Assembly: GCF_003813905.1 (NCBI RefSeq)
Contig: NZ_RPFJ01000006.1
Span: 248,001 to 312,000 of the forward strand
DNA: 64,000 bases
Source: Aureibaculum marinum
Lineage (GTDB): Bacteria; Bacteroidota; Bacteroidia; Flavobacteriales; Flavobacteriaceae
Reading direction: 5' to 3'
The translations under genes and the position numbers were made by a program. This document shows, in pieces, positions 54,433 through 62,649 of the stretch; within the stretch, counting starts at the first letter, position 1; each line of letters begins with the position of its first letter. The notes beneath the pieces are model-generated. The model did not search any database, was not told where the DNA came from, and saw only the letters and a program-made list of their open reading frames with translations.

Positions 54433-54783
54433 ATGATTTTTGAAGAATTAAAACAGGACTTAAAGGAGGCTCAAGACAATGTACAATCCTATATTAAAAA
54501 TACTGAGGATTATATATATCTAAAAAGTTTTAAAATGTCAATGAAGTTAGTTACTTCATTTGTACAAATTTTAGTGATAGGTGCATTGACTTTGATAGTA
54601 TTGTTTCTATTAACTTTTGCAGCCTCCATTGGTTTAGGACAACTATTAGATAGTACTTTTTATGGTTTTTTAATAGTAGGTTCATTCATGTTAATAATAG
54701 TGATAGTTACTTATTTTTTAAGAAATAAAATTAATAGACCTATTATTAAAAAATTTTCTAAATTTTATTTCAAAAAATTATGA
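54433..54783 (+). CDS. YqjE/phage-holin-III-like membrane protein
   Basis: 116 residues with two membrane helices (about 41-64 and 72-95) and a cytoplasmic N-terminal helix. Resembles the phage holin superfamily III/YqjE proteins, which in E. coli belong to a stress-induced yqjCDE operon. It does not imply a phage. Coupled by an ATGA overlap to the next gene. Confidence 0.8.
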   Translation: MIFEELKQDLKEAQDNVQSYIKNTEDYIYLKSFKMSMKLVTSFVQILVIGALTLIVLFLLTFAASIGLGQLLDSTFYGFLIVGSFMLIIVIVTYFLRNKINRPIIKKFSKFYFKKL

Positions 54784-54995
54784 ATAAAACTGAATATAAT
54801 TCATTTGAAGATATTGATAAAAAATTAAAAATTTTAAAACTTAAACGAGAAATTGATAAAGAAAATATAAAAATAGGTGTGTCAAGAATAAATAAAGACG
54901 TTTACCCAACTAATCTATTGCATAGTTTCCAAGGGGCTTTTCAAGAATATTTATTAATTACTATTATAAAGAAATTAAGAAAGATGGTTGGATAG
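54780..54995 (+). CDS. Small hypothetical protein of the YtxH-YqjE operon
   Basis: 71 residues, charged, with a helical core (DIDKKLKILKLKREIDKEN) and a C-terminal LHSFQGAFQEYLLITIIKK segment that may lie on the membrane. Its position parallels yqjK-type genes of other such operons. Start overlaps the stop of the previous gene. Confidence 0.7.
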   Translation: MNKTEYNSFEDIDKKLKILKLKREIDKENIKIGVSRINKDVYPTNLLHSFQGAFQEYLLITIIKKLRKMVG

Positions 54996-55000
54996 AATTG

Positions 55001-55038
55001 ATTGGAAGTTTTGCTTTTTAACGGAACTTCCAATTTTA
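55001..55038 (+). terminator. Terminator between convergent genes
   Basis: ATTGGAAGTT / AACTTCCAAT stem (55001-55010 with 55025-55034) with a 14-base loop and a following TTTATT, placed just after the last gene of the YtxH operon and before the end of the convergent gene. It can work in both directions. Confidence 0.75.
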
Positions 55039-55506
55039 TTATAATAGATTCTGAATTTTATTTATTTGTAAATTATGACCTCTTAAAATTAATAAATATT
55101 GGTTTGAACGTAAGTCATTTAAAAACAATTCTACTTTATTTTTATTAAACCCCAATCCTCTTAAAATACCATATAGGCCAGTTGTCATTTCTCCTAAAGG
55201 TTTACCATCAATTTTATATAGAAATAATTCTGTGAGTGATCCTGCTATAAAAAAGGTTCCGATTTCTTGACTTGATAATATTCTAAAACCTGAATTTTTT
55301 CCAAATACTTTTTTCCATTCATTTTCTAAGGTTTCTTTACAATGGTCGTTGTTATTTATTTTTCCTAATACAGATAGTTGTAGGTCTAATTTATTATTCA
55401 GTATATTTTTAATGGTATTTTTAATATCTATTAATTGCTCAAAATTTATTATAAAAACTAATTTTTTATCTGGTTTTATAGACTCATTTTTTATAGCATA
55501 ATTCAT
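55039..55506 (-). CDS. Hypothetical stress-island protein (158 residues or 155 from ATG)
   Basis: 155 residues from the ATG at 55506; the longer reading starts at TTG 55515. Soluble, alternating strands and helices, with a GTFFIAGSLTELFLYKIDG-like hydrophobic stretch and a glycine-rich IGTFF and YGILRGLG pair. It faintly recalls stress proteins of the DUF1269/YflT kind but I cannot assign it. Motif B at 55563-55574 lies upstream. Confidence 0.65.
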   Translation of the reverse strand: MNYAIKNESIKPDKKLVFIINFEQLIDIKNTIKNILNNKLDLQLSVLGKINNNDHCKETLENEWKKVFGKNSGFRILSSQEIGTFFIAGSLTELFLYKIDGKPLGEMTTGLYGILRGLGFNKNKVELFLNDLRSNQYLLILRGHNLQINKIQNLL

Positions 55507-55562
55507 CTTAAACAATTTTTAATTATTAAGGCGAAGTTAAAACTGTAACTATATTTATACAA

Positions 55563-55574
55563 TGATTTGGGTCA
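55563..55574. promoter_or_regulatory. Motif B site of the 155-residue gene
   Basis: TGATTTGGGTCA. A minus-strand TAACTTCG (55532-55539) ends exactly 36.5 bases from its centre (one base off TAnnTTTG). Confidence 0.65.
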
Positions 55575-55656
55575 GGTATAAGCCTTGTTTTAATTAATTT
55601 TATAGAATATAATTTTCTGTTGTTTACAAATTAAATAATCTGATTTTGATCTGGCT

Positions 55657-56727
55657 TTAATCGAAACTGGCTATTTGTTCTAGTCCTTTTTTATTTAATA
55701 TTTTAAGTTTTCTACCAGTAGTAACTTCAATAAATCCTTCTTCTTTAAATTCAGTTAAAGTTCTTATGGCAGTTTCGGTTGCAGTGCCTATAATACCAGC
55801 AAAATCATCTCGAGGTATTCCAATACCTGAGTTTGGGTTGTCGTTAATTAATCCTTTACTGTGTAATTCTAATAATGCTTTTGCGGCTCTTTGTCGTACA
55901 GTGGCATAGGCCATATTTACTAATTTAGATTGTATTTCTACCAAATCATTAGAAATAAGCTCTATAAACTTATTTGCTATTATTTTATTAGAGTGTAGTA
56001 ATTTTATAAAAAAGTCTTTTGGTATTCCAAAAACAGCCGTGTTTTCTAAAGCAATAGCAGTTTCTATATATACTTCTTTATGACTTAATAAAGAAAGTTG
56101 CCCAATAAAATCACCAGATTTATACATGCCAGTAACAAAATCTTTCCCTGTTTCTGTGGCTTTAAATGTTTTAACAGCTCCACTATCTATAAGATACATA
56201 GAATGTGCTGTTCTTCCTTCATTAAAAATAATTTCTCCTTTTTTTAACTGTTGTAATTCCCTGTCTTTTGATAGAATTTCAATGTCAAGATAGGTTGATG
56301 CTTCTTCAAAAAATTCTGTAATTCCTTCTATATTTTTGGCAAATTGTTTTTGTAAAAAATCTTTTTTACGTAGTCGGCTCGAAATTGCATCTAGTAGTTC
56401 ATGTTCTTCAAACGGTTTAGTTAAATAGTCATCTGCACCAAGGTTCATTCCTTTTCTTACATCTGCTTTTTCGGCTTTTGCGGTTAAAAATACAAAGGGA
56501 ATACTTGCTGTTTTTGAGTTTTTATTTAGAACATGAAAAACCTCATAACCACTTAATCCAGGCATCATAATATCACATAAAATAATATCAGGTATGTGTT
56601 GTAACGCTTTAGTTATTCCTTCTTTACCATCTTCAGCAGTTATAATATTGTAGTTTGCCAATTCAATAATATCAGCAGTTGTTTCACGTACATCTTTATT
56701 ATCTTCTATAAGTAATACTGTTTTCAT
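55657..56727 (-). CDS. Response regulator with REC, cNMP-binding-like and Crp-type HTH domains
   Basis: 356 residues from the ATG at 56727 (a TTG lies one codon upstream). REC domain 1-120 with phosphoacceptor D52 in LCDIMMPGLSG and K near 104 in DDYLTKPFEE; beta-roll 150-265; Crp-type winged helix 280-350 with recognition helix GTATETAIRTL. That helix differs from the FNR-like regulator only at S/T and L/T, and has the E-x-x-x-R pattern that reads TGA half-sites. It is 26 bases downstream of the LOV kinase gene, so the two form a two-component operon, under motif B at 60038-60049. It is the likely reader of motif B. Confidence 0.93.
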   Translation of the reverse strand: MKTVLLIEDNKDVRETTADIIELANYNIITAEDGKEGITKALQHIPDIILCDIMMPGLSGYEVFHVLNKNSKTASIPFVFLTAKAEKADVRKGMNLGADDYLTKPFEEHELLDAISSRLRKKDFLQKQFAKNIEGITEFFEEASTYLDIEILSKDRELQQLKKGEIIFNEGRTAHSMYLIDSGAVKTFKATETGKDFVTGMYKSGDFIGQLSLLSHKEVYIETAIALENTAVFGIPKDFFIKLLHSNKIIANKFIELISNDLVEIQSKLVNMAYATVRQRAAKALLELHSKGLINDNPNSGIGIPRDDFAGIIGTATETAIRTLTEFKEEGFIEVTTGRKLKILNKKGLEQIASFD

Positions 56728-56756
56728 CAATTTAGAGTTTTTATCCGTTTTAATAC

Positions 56757-59700
56757 TTAATAATTGGCGTTAGTAGGAAATTCTACCATAAAAGTTGTGC
56801 CTTTTCTATCTTTACTTTTAACAAAAATTTTACCTCCCATTAGGTTCGTATATTGTTTTACAATGTATAAACCTAATCCGGTTCCTTGAATGTGACTAGC
56901 GTTTTTAGCTCTGAAAAAACGTTCAAATAAATGTTCTTGATCTTCATCAGTAATCCCCATTCCTTGATCTTTAACCTCTATATTAACTAGATTGTTATTA
57001 GAACTAATTGATATGCTTATATCAGTATTTTTAGGAGAGTATTTTATTGCATTTGAGATTAAGTTATTAATAACAATTCTTATAATTTTAGTATCTTGAT
57101 ATATTCTAATTTTTTTACTTTCATGCTTTAATTTAATAGTTTGACCTTCTTTTTTGCTTAATTTGATTTCGTCAATAAGAAGTTTTGTAAAATCAATAAT
57201 ATCAAATTTTTCAGGAGTCATTGATAATTTACCATCTTCTAATCTGCTTAATGATAGAAAATCATCTAATATGTTAACCATATTTTTGACATTTGATTTA
57301 ATTCTAGAAACATTTTTAATACGTTTTGATTCTCGACCAATTCCATTTTGCTTTTCTATTAAAGTTGCAGATGATAGTATTGTACTTAAAGGAGTTCTAA
57401 ATTCATGAGATGCCATGGAAACAAAACGCGATTTTAGTTCATTTAGCTCTTGCTCTTTTCGTAAGGCATTTAATATGTTTAATTCTACTTGTTTATGTTC
57501 GGTTATATTATTAAATACAAATAGAGCTTTATTAATATTTTTATCAGCATCGTAAAGGGGGGTTGTGTTCACATTATATGTATGACCTCTAAATTTAACT
57601 TCTAAAGATAAATGTTGACCATGTATCGTTTTTTTAATAAGGTCTTTTACAAATGTTTTTTGATCGTTATTTAAAATGTTGATGTCGTTGATATGGATAT
57701 ATGTATCAGTAGAATTTGAAAATTCAAAATTTAATAATTCATTACCATCTATAAATATTAAATGACAATTGTCATCAACAACAGCAATAGCACCTTTAGG
57801 AAAATTTTTTGCAATAGCCCAAAACAAAGCTTGATTATCTAATGCTTTTTGTTCTGCTAATTTTGTCTCAGTTATTTGGTCTTCAAGGGATAAGTTGGTT
57901 TCTACTAATTTCTGTACTGTTGCTTTTAAATCGTTGGTTCGTTTTTTTACCTTTTCTTCTAGTTCTTTAGCATAAATAGCTAGTTTTTTACGGTTTTGAA
58001 ATAGTTCAACTCTAATTGTTTCTTGTTCTATAGCAATACTTAATAAATTGACAATGTTTTTTATTAATTTATATTCGAATTCTACAGGTGTTTTTGCAAT
58101 TTTACCATATAAAGTAAATACACCAATAACTTTTTCTTCTGAAGAGAATATAGGAAATGACCAAGAAGATTTAAAGCCATTTTTTAATGCAATAGCTTTG
58201 TAATTTTCCCATCTATGTTCATTTGACAAATTTTCAATTATAATCTTTTTTCCTGTTAAAGCAGAAGTAGAGCAAGGGCATTCTTCTGATTGAATATTTA
58301 CTTTTCCCATAACATGATAAAATGATTCTGGTAAATGTGGTGTTGATAGAGCCTTTAAATGCTGAGTATCATTATTTAATAATAAAATTATTCCCGTAAA
58401 ATAATTTAAATTGTCTTCTATTATAGTAATAACACTATCTGCTATATTTTCTAGTGTCTGCTCTTGAGCAATCATTTTTAAAATATTACTCATTTTCTCT
58501 TTAAGAAGTTCTTCTATTCTTCTATTAGTAACGTCATTACTTGCTCCAATAAAATGAGTAAGTTTTTGTTGGTCATTATAAATTGGAGTAATAGTTAATT
58601 CATTATAAAATAATGAACCATCTTTTTTGTAATTACGCAAAATAACTTCACATGATTGACCATTTTTAATGGCATGGTTCATTGTTGTAACAGCTGTTTG
58701 GTCTCTATCATCATTTTGTAAAAAACGACAATTTTTACCTAGAACTTCACTTTGTTTGTATCCTGTAATTTCGGTGAATGCTTTGTTGGTATAAATGATA
58801 GGATAATCTTGTTTTTGAGCATCTACAATAATTATACTATTACCAACTGCGGCTAAAGCTCTATTTCTAATTTCTAAAGTGTGTTCAGCTTTTTTCTTTT
58901 CAGTTACGTCTCTAATAATGGCTAACACATTGTGATTGTTTAAGGGAACAATTCTTGCTTCATAGTAGTCAGAATCATTTATTTTATATTCTAATAGATG
59001 AATGTGTTTTTTTTTTATAGTACTTTCTATAGTTTTTTTCGTTTTTTTATAAATTTCATTAGGAAGGGTATTTTTAATATTTTTACCAATAATATTTTCC
59101 GGATTTTTAAATAGATTCTGAGATTTTGGACTGTTAAAGTCGAGGTAATTTCCATCTAAATCTAGAACAATCATTGTGTCCGGAACAGCTTCTAATAGGG
59201 CTTTGTTTTTAGCATGTTTTGTTTTTAATGCCTTTTCTAATAAAATTCTATTGCTTATATCTTGAATAAAACCTTCAAGAGCTATGACCTTGTTATTACT
59301 GTCAAACACCCCTTCTCCTTTTTCCCATAAGTATTTGATTTCACCAGTTTTGGTTATAATCCTATAGTGAATACTATAAGTTTTTTTCTTTTTTATAGCT
59401 TTTTGTATCGTGTTCCAAACATATTCTTTGTCTTTTTTTAGTATTATTTTTCCAAAATATATTTCCTTTTCTAAAAAATCCGAAATTGTATATCCTGTAA
59501 CTTCATAAATGCCTTTACTAACATATTCGATAGTCCAATTTTTATCATTTTTACTCCTATATACAAACCCCGGTAATTTGCCTAATAGTGAATTTAATCT
59601 TCGTTTACTTTCTATAAGTAATTTTTCTGTTTCTTCTTTTTTTAAAATTTCTCTAAAAAAGACAATATTTATATTTTTTGTATCAATAACAATAGGTTTA

Positions 59701-59987
59701 ATGTTTATATCTACAAGAAATTTATTTCCACCCTTTTTAAATGCCAATATATTTTTAAGATTTATGAAGGATTTAGACTTTACATATTTTTCTTTAAAAA
59801 GATTATGAATGTTGTTTGTATGTTCAGGGATTAAATTCTCAATCTTAATGTGTTGTAATTCTCCTTTACTGTAGTTGAAAATTTTTTCGGCAGCTGTATT
59901 TGCTTTTATAATAATTCCTTTACTATCTATTAGGATAATTCCCTCAAATGAAGATTCAAATATGCTCTGAAGTAATAAGGTATCCAT
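56757..59987 (-). CDS. Multi-domain sensor histidine kinase with LOV-type PAS domain
   Basis: 1076 residues, soluble, no signal peptide or membrane helix. PAS domains at about 5-115, 135-247 and 260-362; a LOV domain at about 371-488 with the photoactive cysteine signature GKNCRFLQ (C420) and NYKKDGSLFYNEL; a GAF domain at about 505-655; coiled coil at 660-715; a PAS domain at about 720-833; HisKA with H861 (SHEFRTPL); HATPase at 965-1073 with DQGMGI and GTGLGLYIVKQ. In canonical LOV domains a glutamine follows FIG.; here the segment is FIGASNDVT, so the glutamine is replaced by S. A cytoplasmic light or redox sensor is inferred. Controls the adjacent REC-Crp regulator. Confidence 0.92.
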   Translation of the reverse strand: MDTLLLQSIFESSFEGIILIDSKGIIIKANTAAEKIFNYSKGELQHIKIENLIPEHTNNIHNLFKEKYVKSKSFINLKNILAFKKGGNKFLVDINIKPIVIDTKNINIVFFREILKKEETEKLLIESKRRLNSLLGKLPGFVYRSKNDKNWTIEYVSKGIYEVTGYTISDFLEKEIYFGKIILKKDKEYVWNTIQKAIKKKKTYSIHYRIITKTGEIKYLWEKGEGVFDSNNKVIALEGFIQDISNRILLEKALKTKHAKNKALLEAVPDTMIVLDLDGNYLDFNSPKSQNLFKNPENIIGKNIKNTLPNEIYKKTKKTIESTIKKKHIHLLEYKINDSDYYEARIVPLNNHNVLAIIRDVTEKKKAEHTLEIRNRALAAVGNSIIIVDAQKQDYPIIYTNKAFTEITGYKQSEVLGKNCRFLQNDDRDQTAVTTMNHAIKNGQSCEVILRNYKKDGSLFYNELTITPIYNDQQKLTHFIGASNDVTNRRIEELLKEKMSNILKMIAQEQTLENIADSVITIIEDNLNYFTGIILLLNNDTQHLKALSTPHLPESFYHVMGKVNIQSEECPCSTSALTGKKIIIENLSNEHRWENYKAIALKNGFKSSWSFPIFSSEEKVIGVFTLYGKIAKTPVEFEYKLIKNIVNLLSIAIEQETIRVELFQNRKKLAIYAKELEEKVKKRTNDLKATVQKLVETNLSLEDQITETKLAEQKALDNQALFWAIAKNFPKGAIAVVDDNCHLIFIDGNELLNFEFSNSTDTYIHINDINILNNDQKTFVKDLIKKTIHGQHLSLEVKFRGHTYNVNTTPLYDADKNINKALFVFNNITEHKQVELNILNALRKEQELNELKSRFVSMASHEFRTPLSTILSSATLIEKQNGIGRESKRIKNVSRIKSNVKNMVNILDDFLSLSRLEDGKLSMTPEKFDIIDFTKLLIDEIKLSKKEGQTIKLKHESKKIRIYQDTKIIRIVINNLISNAIKYSPKNTDISISISSNNNLVNIEVKDQGMGITDEDQEHLFERFFRAKNASHIQGTGLGLYIVKQYTNLMGGKIFVKSKDRKGTTFMVEFPTNANY

Positions 59988-60037
59988 TTAATGAAATTGT
60001 AATTAGTAAAGTTAATTCTATTAGAGGTAAAAAAAAA

Positions 60038-60049
60038 TGACTTAAGTCA
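60038..60049. promoter_or_regulatory. Motif B site shared by the LOV kinase and the patatin gene
   Basis: TGACTTAAGTCA, a perfect palindrome. Leftward a TAACTTTA (60007-60014) ends exactly 36.5 bases from its centre. Rightward the match at that distance is weak (TAATTTAC, 60073-60080); a better -7 element TATCTTTA at 60091-60098 is 54.5 bases away, near the class I position. If the operon drives its own regulator gene, this is autoregulation. Confidence 0.72.
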
Positions 60050-60128
60050 TAATAATTTGTAATCTAAAATTGTAATTTACTAAAGTTTAGTATCTTTAAA
60101 ACATTATTATTAAAAAATTCTTGAACCA

Positions 60129-60929
60129 TTGAATTTTAAACAACCAAAACCAGTTAAAATAGGATTAGCTCTTTCTGGCGGAGGGGTACGAGGTATTGCT
60201 CACGTAGGCGTTATAAAAGCTTTAGAAGAATATGGTATTTCGCCAGATTATATAGCTGGTACAAGTGCAGGAGCTCTTGTTGGTGCATTATATGCTAAGG
60301 GCTGTTCTATAGAACAAATAATGCACTTTTTTAAAACTGTTAATGTTTTTAGTATTAATAAGTTTGCATGGAAAAAACCAGGTCTTGTAGATACACAAAA
60401 GTTTTATGATGAGTTTCTAAATATTTTAGAAGAAGATACTTTTGATGTATTAAAAAAATCACTTTTTATTACTGCAACAAATATTTTAGATGGTACATTA
60501 AAAGTATTTAAAGAAGGAGATTTAATTAAACCAATTTTGGCATCGGCTGCATTTCCTGGTGTATTTACTCCAATAAAAATAGATGATGAATATTATATTG
60601 ATGGAGGTACAATAAATAATTTTCCAGTTGATTTGTTAACACCTTATTGCAAAAGAATTATTGGTGTTTATGTAAACCCATTTAAAAGAATAAAAATAGA
60701 AAATTTAAAAAATACTTTTACCGTATTAGATAGAGCATTTAAAATTAATATGGCTAATGATTCTCTTCTAAAATTTTCTGATTGTGACTTACTTATTTGT
60801 CCTGATGATTTAAAAAGTTTTGGTACTTTTTCATTTAGTGATATTGACAACGTTTTTAATTTAGGTTATGAAGCAACACTTGAAGTTCTAGAATCAAATA
60901 GTGGAAGGTTACTGTTAGCTGATTTATAA
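60129..60929 (+). CDS. Patatin-like phospholipase, RssA/YchK type
   Basis: 266 residues. Nucleophile elbow GTSAGALVG and oxyanion loop GLALSGGGVRGIAH at the N-terminus, catalytic aspartate in YIDGGTINNFP. Acts on lipid esters, possibly phospholipids. The start is TTG at 60129; no ATG is in frame upstream. Divergent from the LOV kinase operon. Confidence 0.9.
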   Translation: MNFKQPKPVKIGLALSGGGVRGIAHVGVIKALEEYGISPDYIAGTSAGALVGALYAKGCSIEQIMHFFKTVNVFSINKFAWKKPGLVDTQKFYDEFLNILEEDTFDVLKKSLFITATNILDGTLKVFKEGDLIKPILASAAFPGVFTPIKIDDEYYIDGGTINNFPVDLLTPYCKRIIGVYVNPFKRIKIENLKNTFTVLDRAFKINMANDSLLKFSDCDLLICPDDLKSFGTFSFSDIDNVFNLGYEATLEVLESNSGRLLLADL

Positions 60930-61018
60930 TAAAATATGCTTGTTTTTAACACTTAATTTTATTTAGTAACGATTAATAACTTTGTTTTAAAAGATATTAT
61001 ACGTGTATAAATTGGAAC

Positions 61019-61030
61019 TGATCTACATCA
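61019..61030. promoter_or_regulatory. Motif B site upstream of the peroxiredoxin gene
   Basis: TGATCTACATCA. An exact TATTTTTG -7 element (61054-61061) ends exactly 36.5 bases from the centre. Confidence 0.75.
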
Positions 61031-61101
61031 TTGTTACCCATAGAGCTTAACCATATTTTTGAAGTATAAAATTATAACAATAATTAAAAATTTTATATAT
61101 T

Positions 61102-61824
61102 ATGGAAACGATTTTAGAGCAAGAACAAGTTTCAGCTATGCCAAGAATTGGAGATAGTGCACCACCTTTTGAAGCGGTAACTACACAGGGTACAGTTAAC
61201 TTCCCTGAAGATTATAGTGGTAAATGGGTCATTTTATTCAGTCACCCAGCTGATTTTACACCTGTTTGTACTTCTGAATTTATCACTTTTGCCCATCTAG
61301 AAGAAAAATTTAATAAAGCCAATTGCGAGTTAATAGGGTTGTCTATAGACGGTTTATATAGCCATATTGCTTGGTTAAGAACAATTAAAGAAAAAATTAA
61401 GTTTAAAGGAATGGAAAATGTAGAAGTTAAATTTCCTTTAATAGAAGACATTTCTATGAGTGTTGCTAAAAAATATGGAATGATTCAACCTGGAGAGAGC
61501 AAAACTCAAGCTGTTAGAGCAGTATTTTTTATAGATCCAAAAGGTATTATTAGGGCTATTATTTATTATCCATTGAGTTTGGGTAGAAACTTTAAAGAAA
61601 TTTACAGAGCTTTAATAGCTATGCAAACCACAGATGCATTTAATGTAGCTACTCCTGCAGACTGGCATCCAGGAGACGATGTTATTTTATCTCCTGCTGG
61701 TAGTTGTGGCGTTGCAGAAGAAAGAATGGGAAAAGACAATGGTGACATAGAATGTGAAGATTGGTTTTTCTGTACTAAAAAATTGGATAAAGATGAAGTG
61801 TTAAGTACGGTTTTAAAAAAATGA
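61102..61824 (+). CDS. Peroxiredoxin of the Prx6-like/archaeal thioredoxin peroxidase type
   Basis: 240 residues. Peroxidatic cysteine in HPADFTPVCTSEF, and a C-terminal pair CEDWFFC, which resembles the resolving-cysteine tail of the archaeal (Aeropyrum-type) enzymes. Reduces hydrogen peroxide and organic peroxides in the cytoplasm. Single-gene unit with motif B promoter and a bidirectional terminator after it. Confidence 0.93.
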   Translation: METILEQEQVSAMPRIGDSAPPFEAVTTQGTVNFPEDYSGKWVILFSHPADFTPVCTSEFITFAHLEEKFNKANCELIGLSIDGLYSHIAWLRTIKEKIKFKGMENVEVKFPLIEDISMSVAKKYGMIQPGESKTQAVRAVFFIDPKGIIRAIIYYPLSLGRNFKEIYRALIAMQTTDAFNVATPADWHPGDDVILSPAGSCGVAEERMGKDNGDIECEDWFFCTKKLDKDEVLSTVLKK

Positions 61825-61848
61825 TATTAGAAGAATTAACTATTTTAT

Positions 61849-61893
61849 AAAAAAATCCCTGAATTTATTAATTATACATTCAGGGATTTTTTT
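61849..61893 (+). terminator. Bidirectional terminator after the peroxiredoxin gene
   Basis: ATCCCTGAAT / ATTCAGGGAT stem (61855-61864 with 61878-61887) flanked by an A run on the left and a T run on the right, so it can end transcripts in both directions. Located between peroxiredoxin and the convergent Hsp20 gene. Confidence 0.87.
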
Positions 61894-62004
61894 ACTAATA
61901 GACCCTTAAGCAAAACTAAAATAATAAGAAAAATATAATTTTGAATAAGGGCTAATTATTGGAGTTCTAAATAAATTCACTACTGAATAAGAATAAAATC
62001 AAGA

Positions 62005-62442
62005 TCAAGAAACTTCAACTATTTTTGGTTTTTTAGCTTCTTCTTTTTTTGCAAGATGAAATTTTAAAATACCATTTTCGTATTTTGCTTTTACATCTTC
62101 ACTTTTTACAGTCTCTGGAAGCATTAATGATCTTTGAAAGGATTCATAGCTAAATTCCCTACAAGTATAATTTTCTTCTTCTTCTTTTTCCTCTGATTCT
62201 TTTTCAGCAGAAATATTTAAAAGTCCTCCATCAATGGTTACATTAAAATCTTTTTTGGAATAGCCTGGAGCCGCTAATTCTATTTCAAATGTATCATCAG
62301 TTTCTTTTATGTTTAAAGCTGGTTCATCTAATCTTTTCATCCATAAAGGTTCATCAAAAAAATGATTGTCATTAAATAAATTTGATGGAATAAGACCTCT
62401 TCTAAAAGGCCTTCTTCTTTTTTTTAAACTTACTGGTTTCAT
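62005..62442 (-). CDS. Small heat shock protein, Hsp20 family
   Basis: 145 residues with an alpha-crystallin domain (about 48-140): FEIELAAPGYSKKDFNVTIDGGLL, RSLMLPETV and the C-terminal KFHLAKKEEAKKP. ATP-independent chaperone that binds unfolded proteins. Motif B palindrome at 62515-62526 and an exact -7 element TATTTTTG upstream. Confidence 0.95.
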   Translation of the reverse strand: MKPVSLKKRRRPFRRGLIPSNLFNDNHFFDEPLWMKRLDEPALNIKETDDTFEIELAAPGYSKKDFNVTIDGGLLNISAEKESEEKEEEENYTCREFSYESFQRSLMLPETVKSEDVKAKYENGILKFHLAKKEEAKKPKIVEVS

Positions 62443-62514
62443 AATATTATAGTTTTAAGTTCAACTTCTTTTAAGTTACAAATCAAAAATACCCTTGTTA
62501 GTTTTAAGTTGAAA

Positions 62515-62526
62515 TGACCTAGGTCA
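62515..62526. promoter_or_regulatory. Motif B site upstream of the Hsp20 gene
   Basis: TGACCTAGGTCA, a perfect palindrome. On the minus strand TATTTTTG (62484-62491) ends exactly 36.5 bases from its centre. Confidence 0.8.
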
Positions 62527-62649
62527 GTTCAGAGTTTATTAAAATAGATTATTGAAATCATTAGCTATTGCCATAACTTCAATTGTTAATAGATTTATTC
62601 TTGATAATTATAGTACTAATAATAGTGATATTTAAAGGTTCTATTTGTT

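Noticed and set aside
54433-54783. Prophage remnant suggested by the holin-like protein
   Set aside because: No other phage genes, integrase or att-like repeats are nearby; the YtxH-YqjE neighbourhood matches a stress operon.
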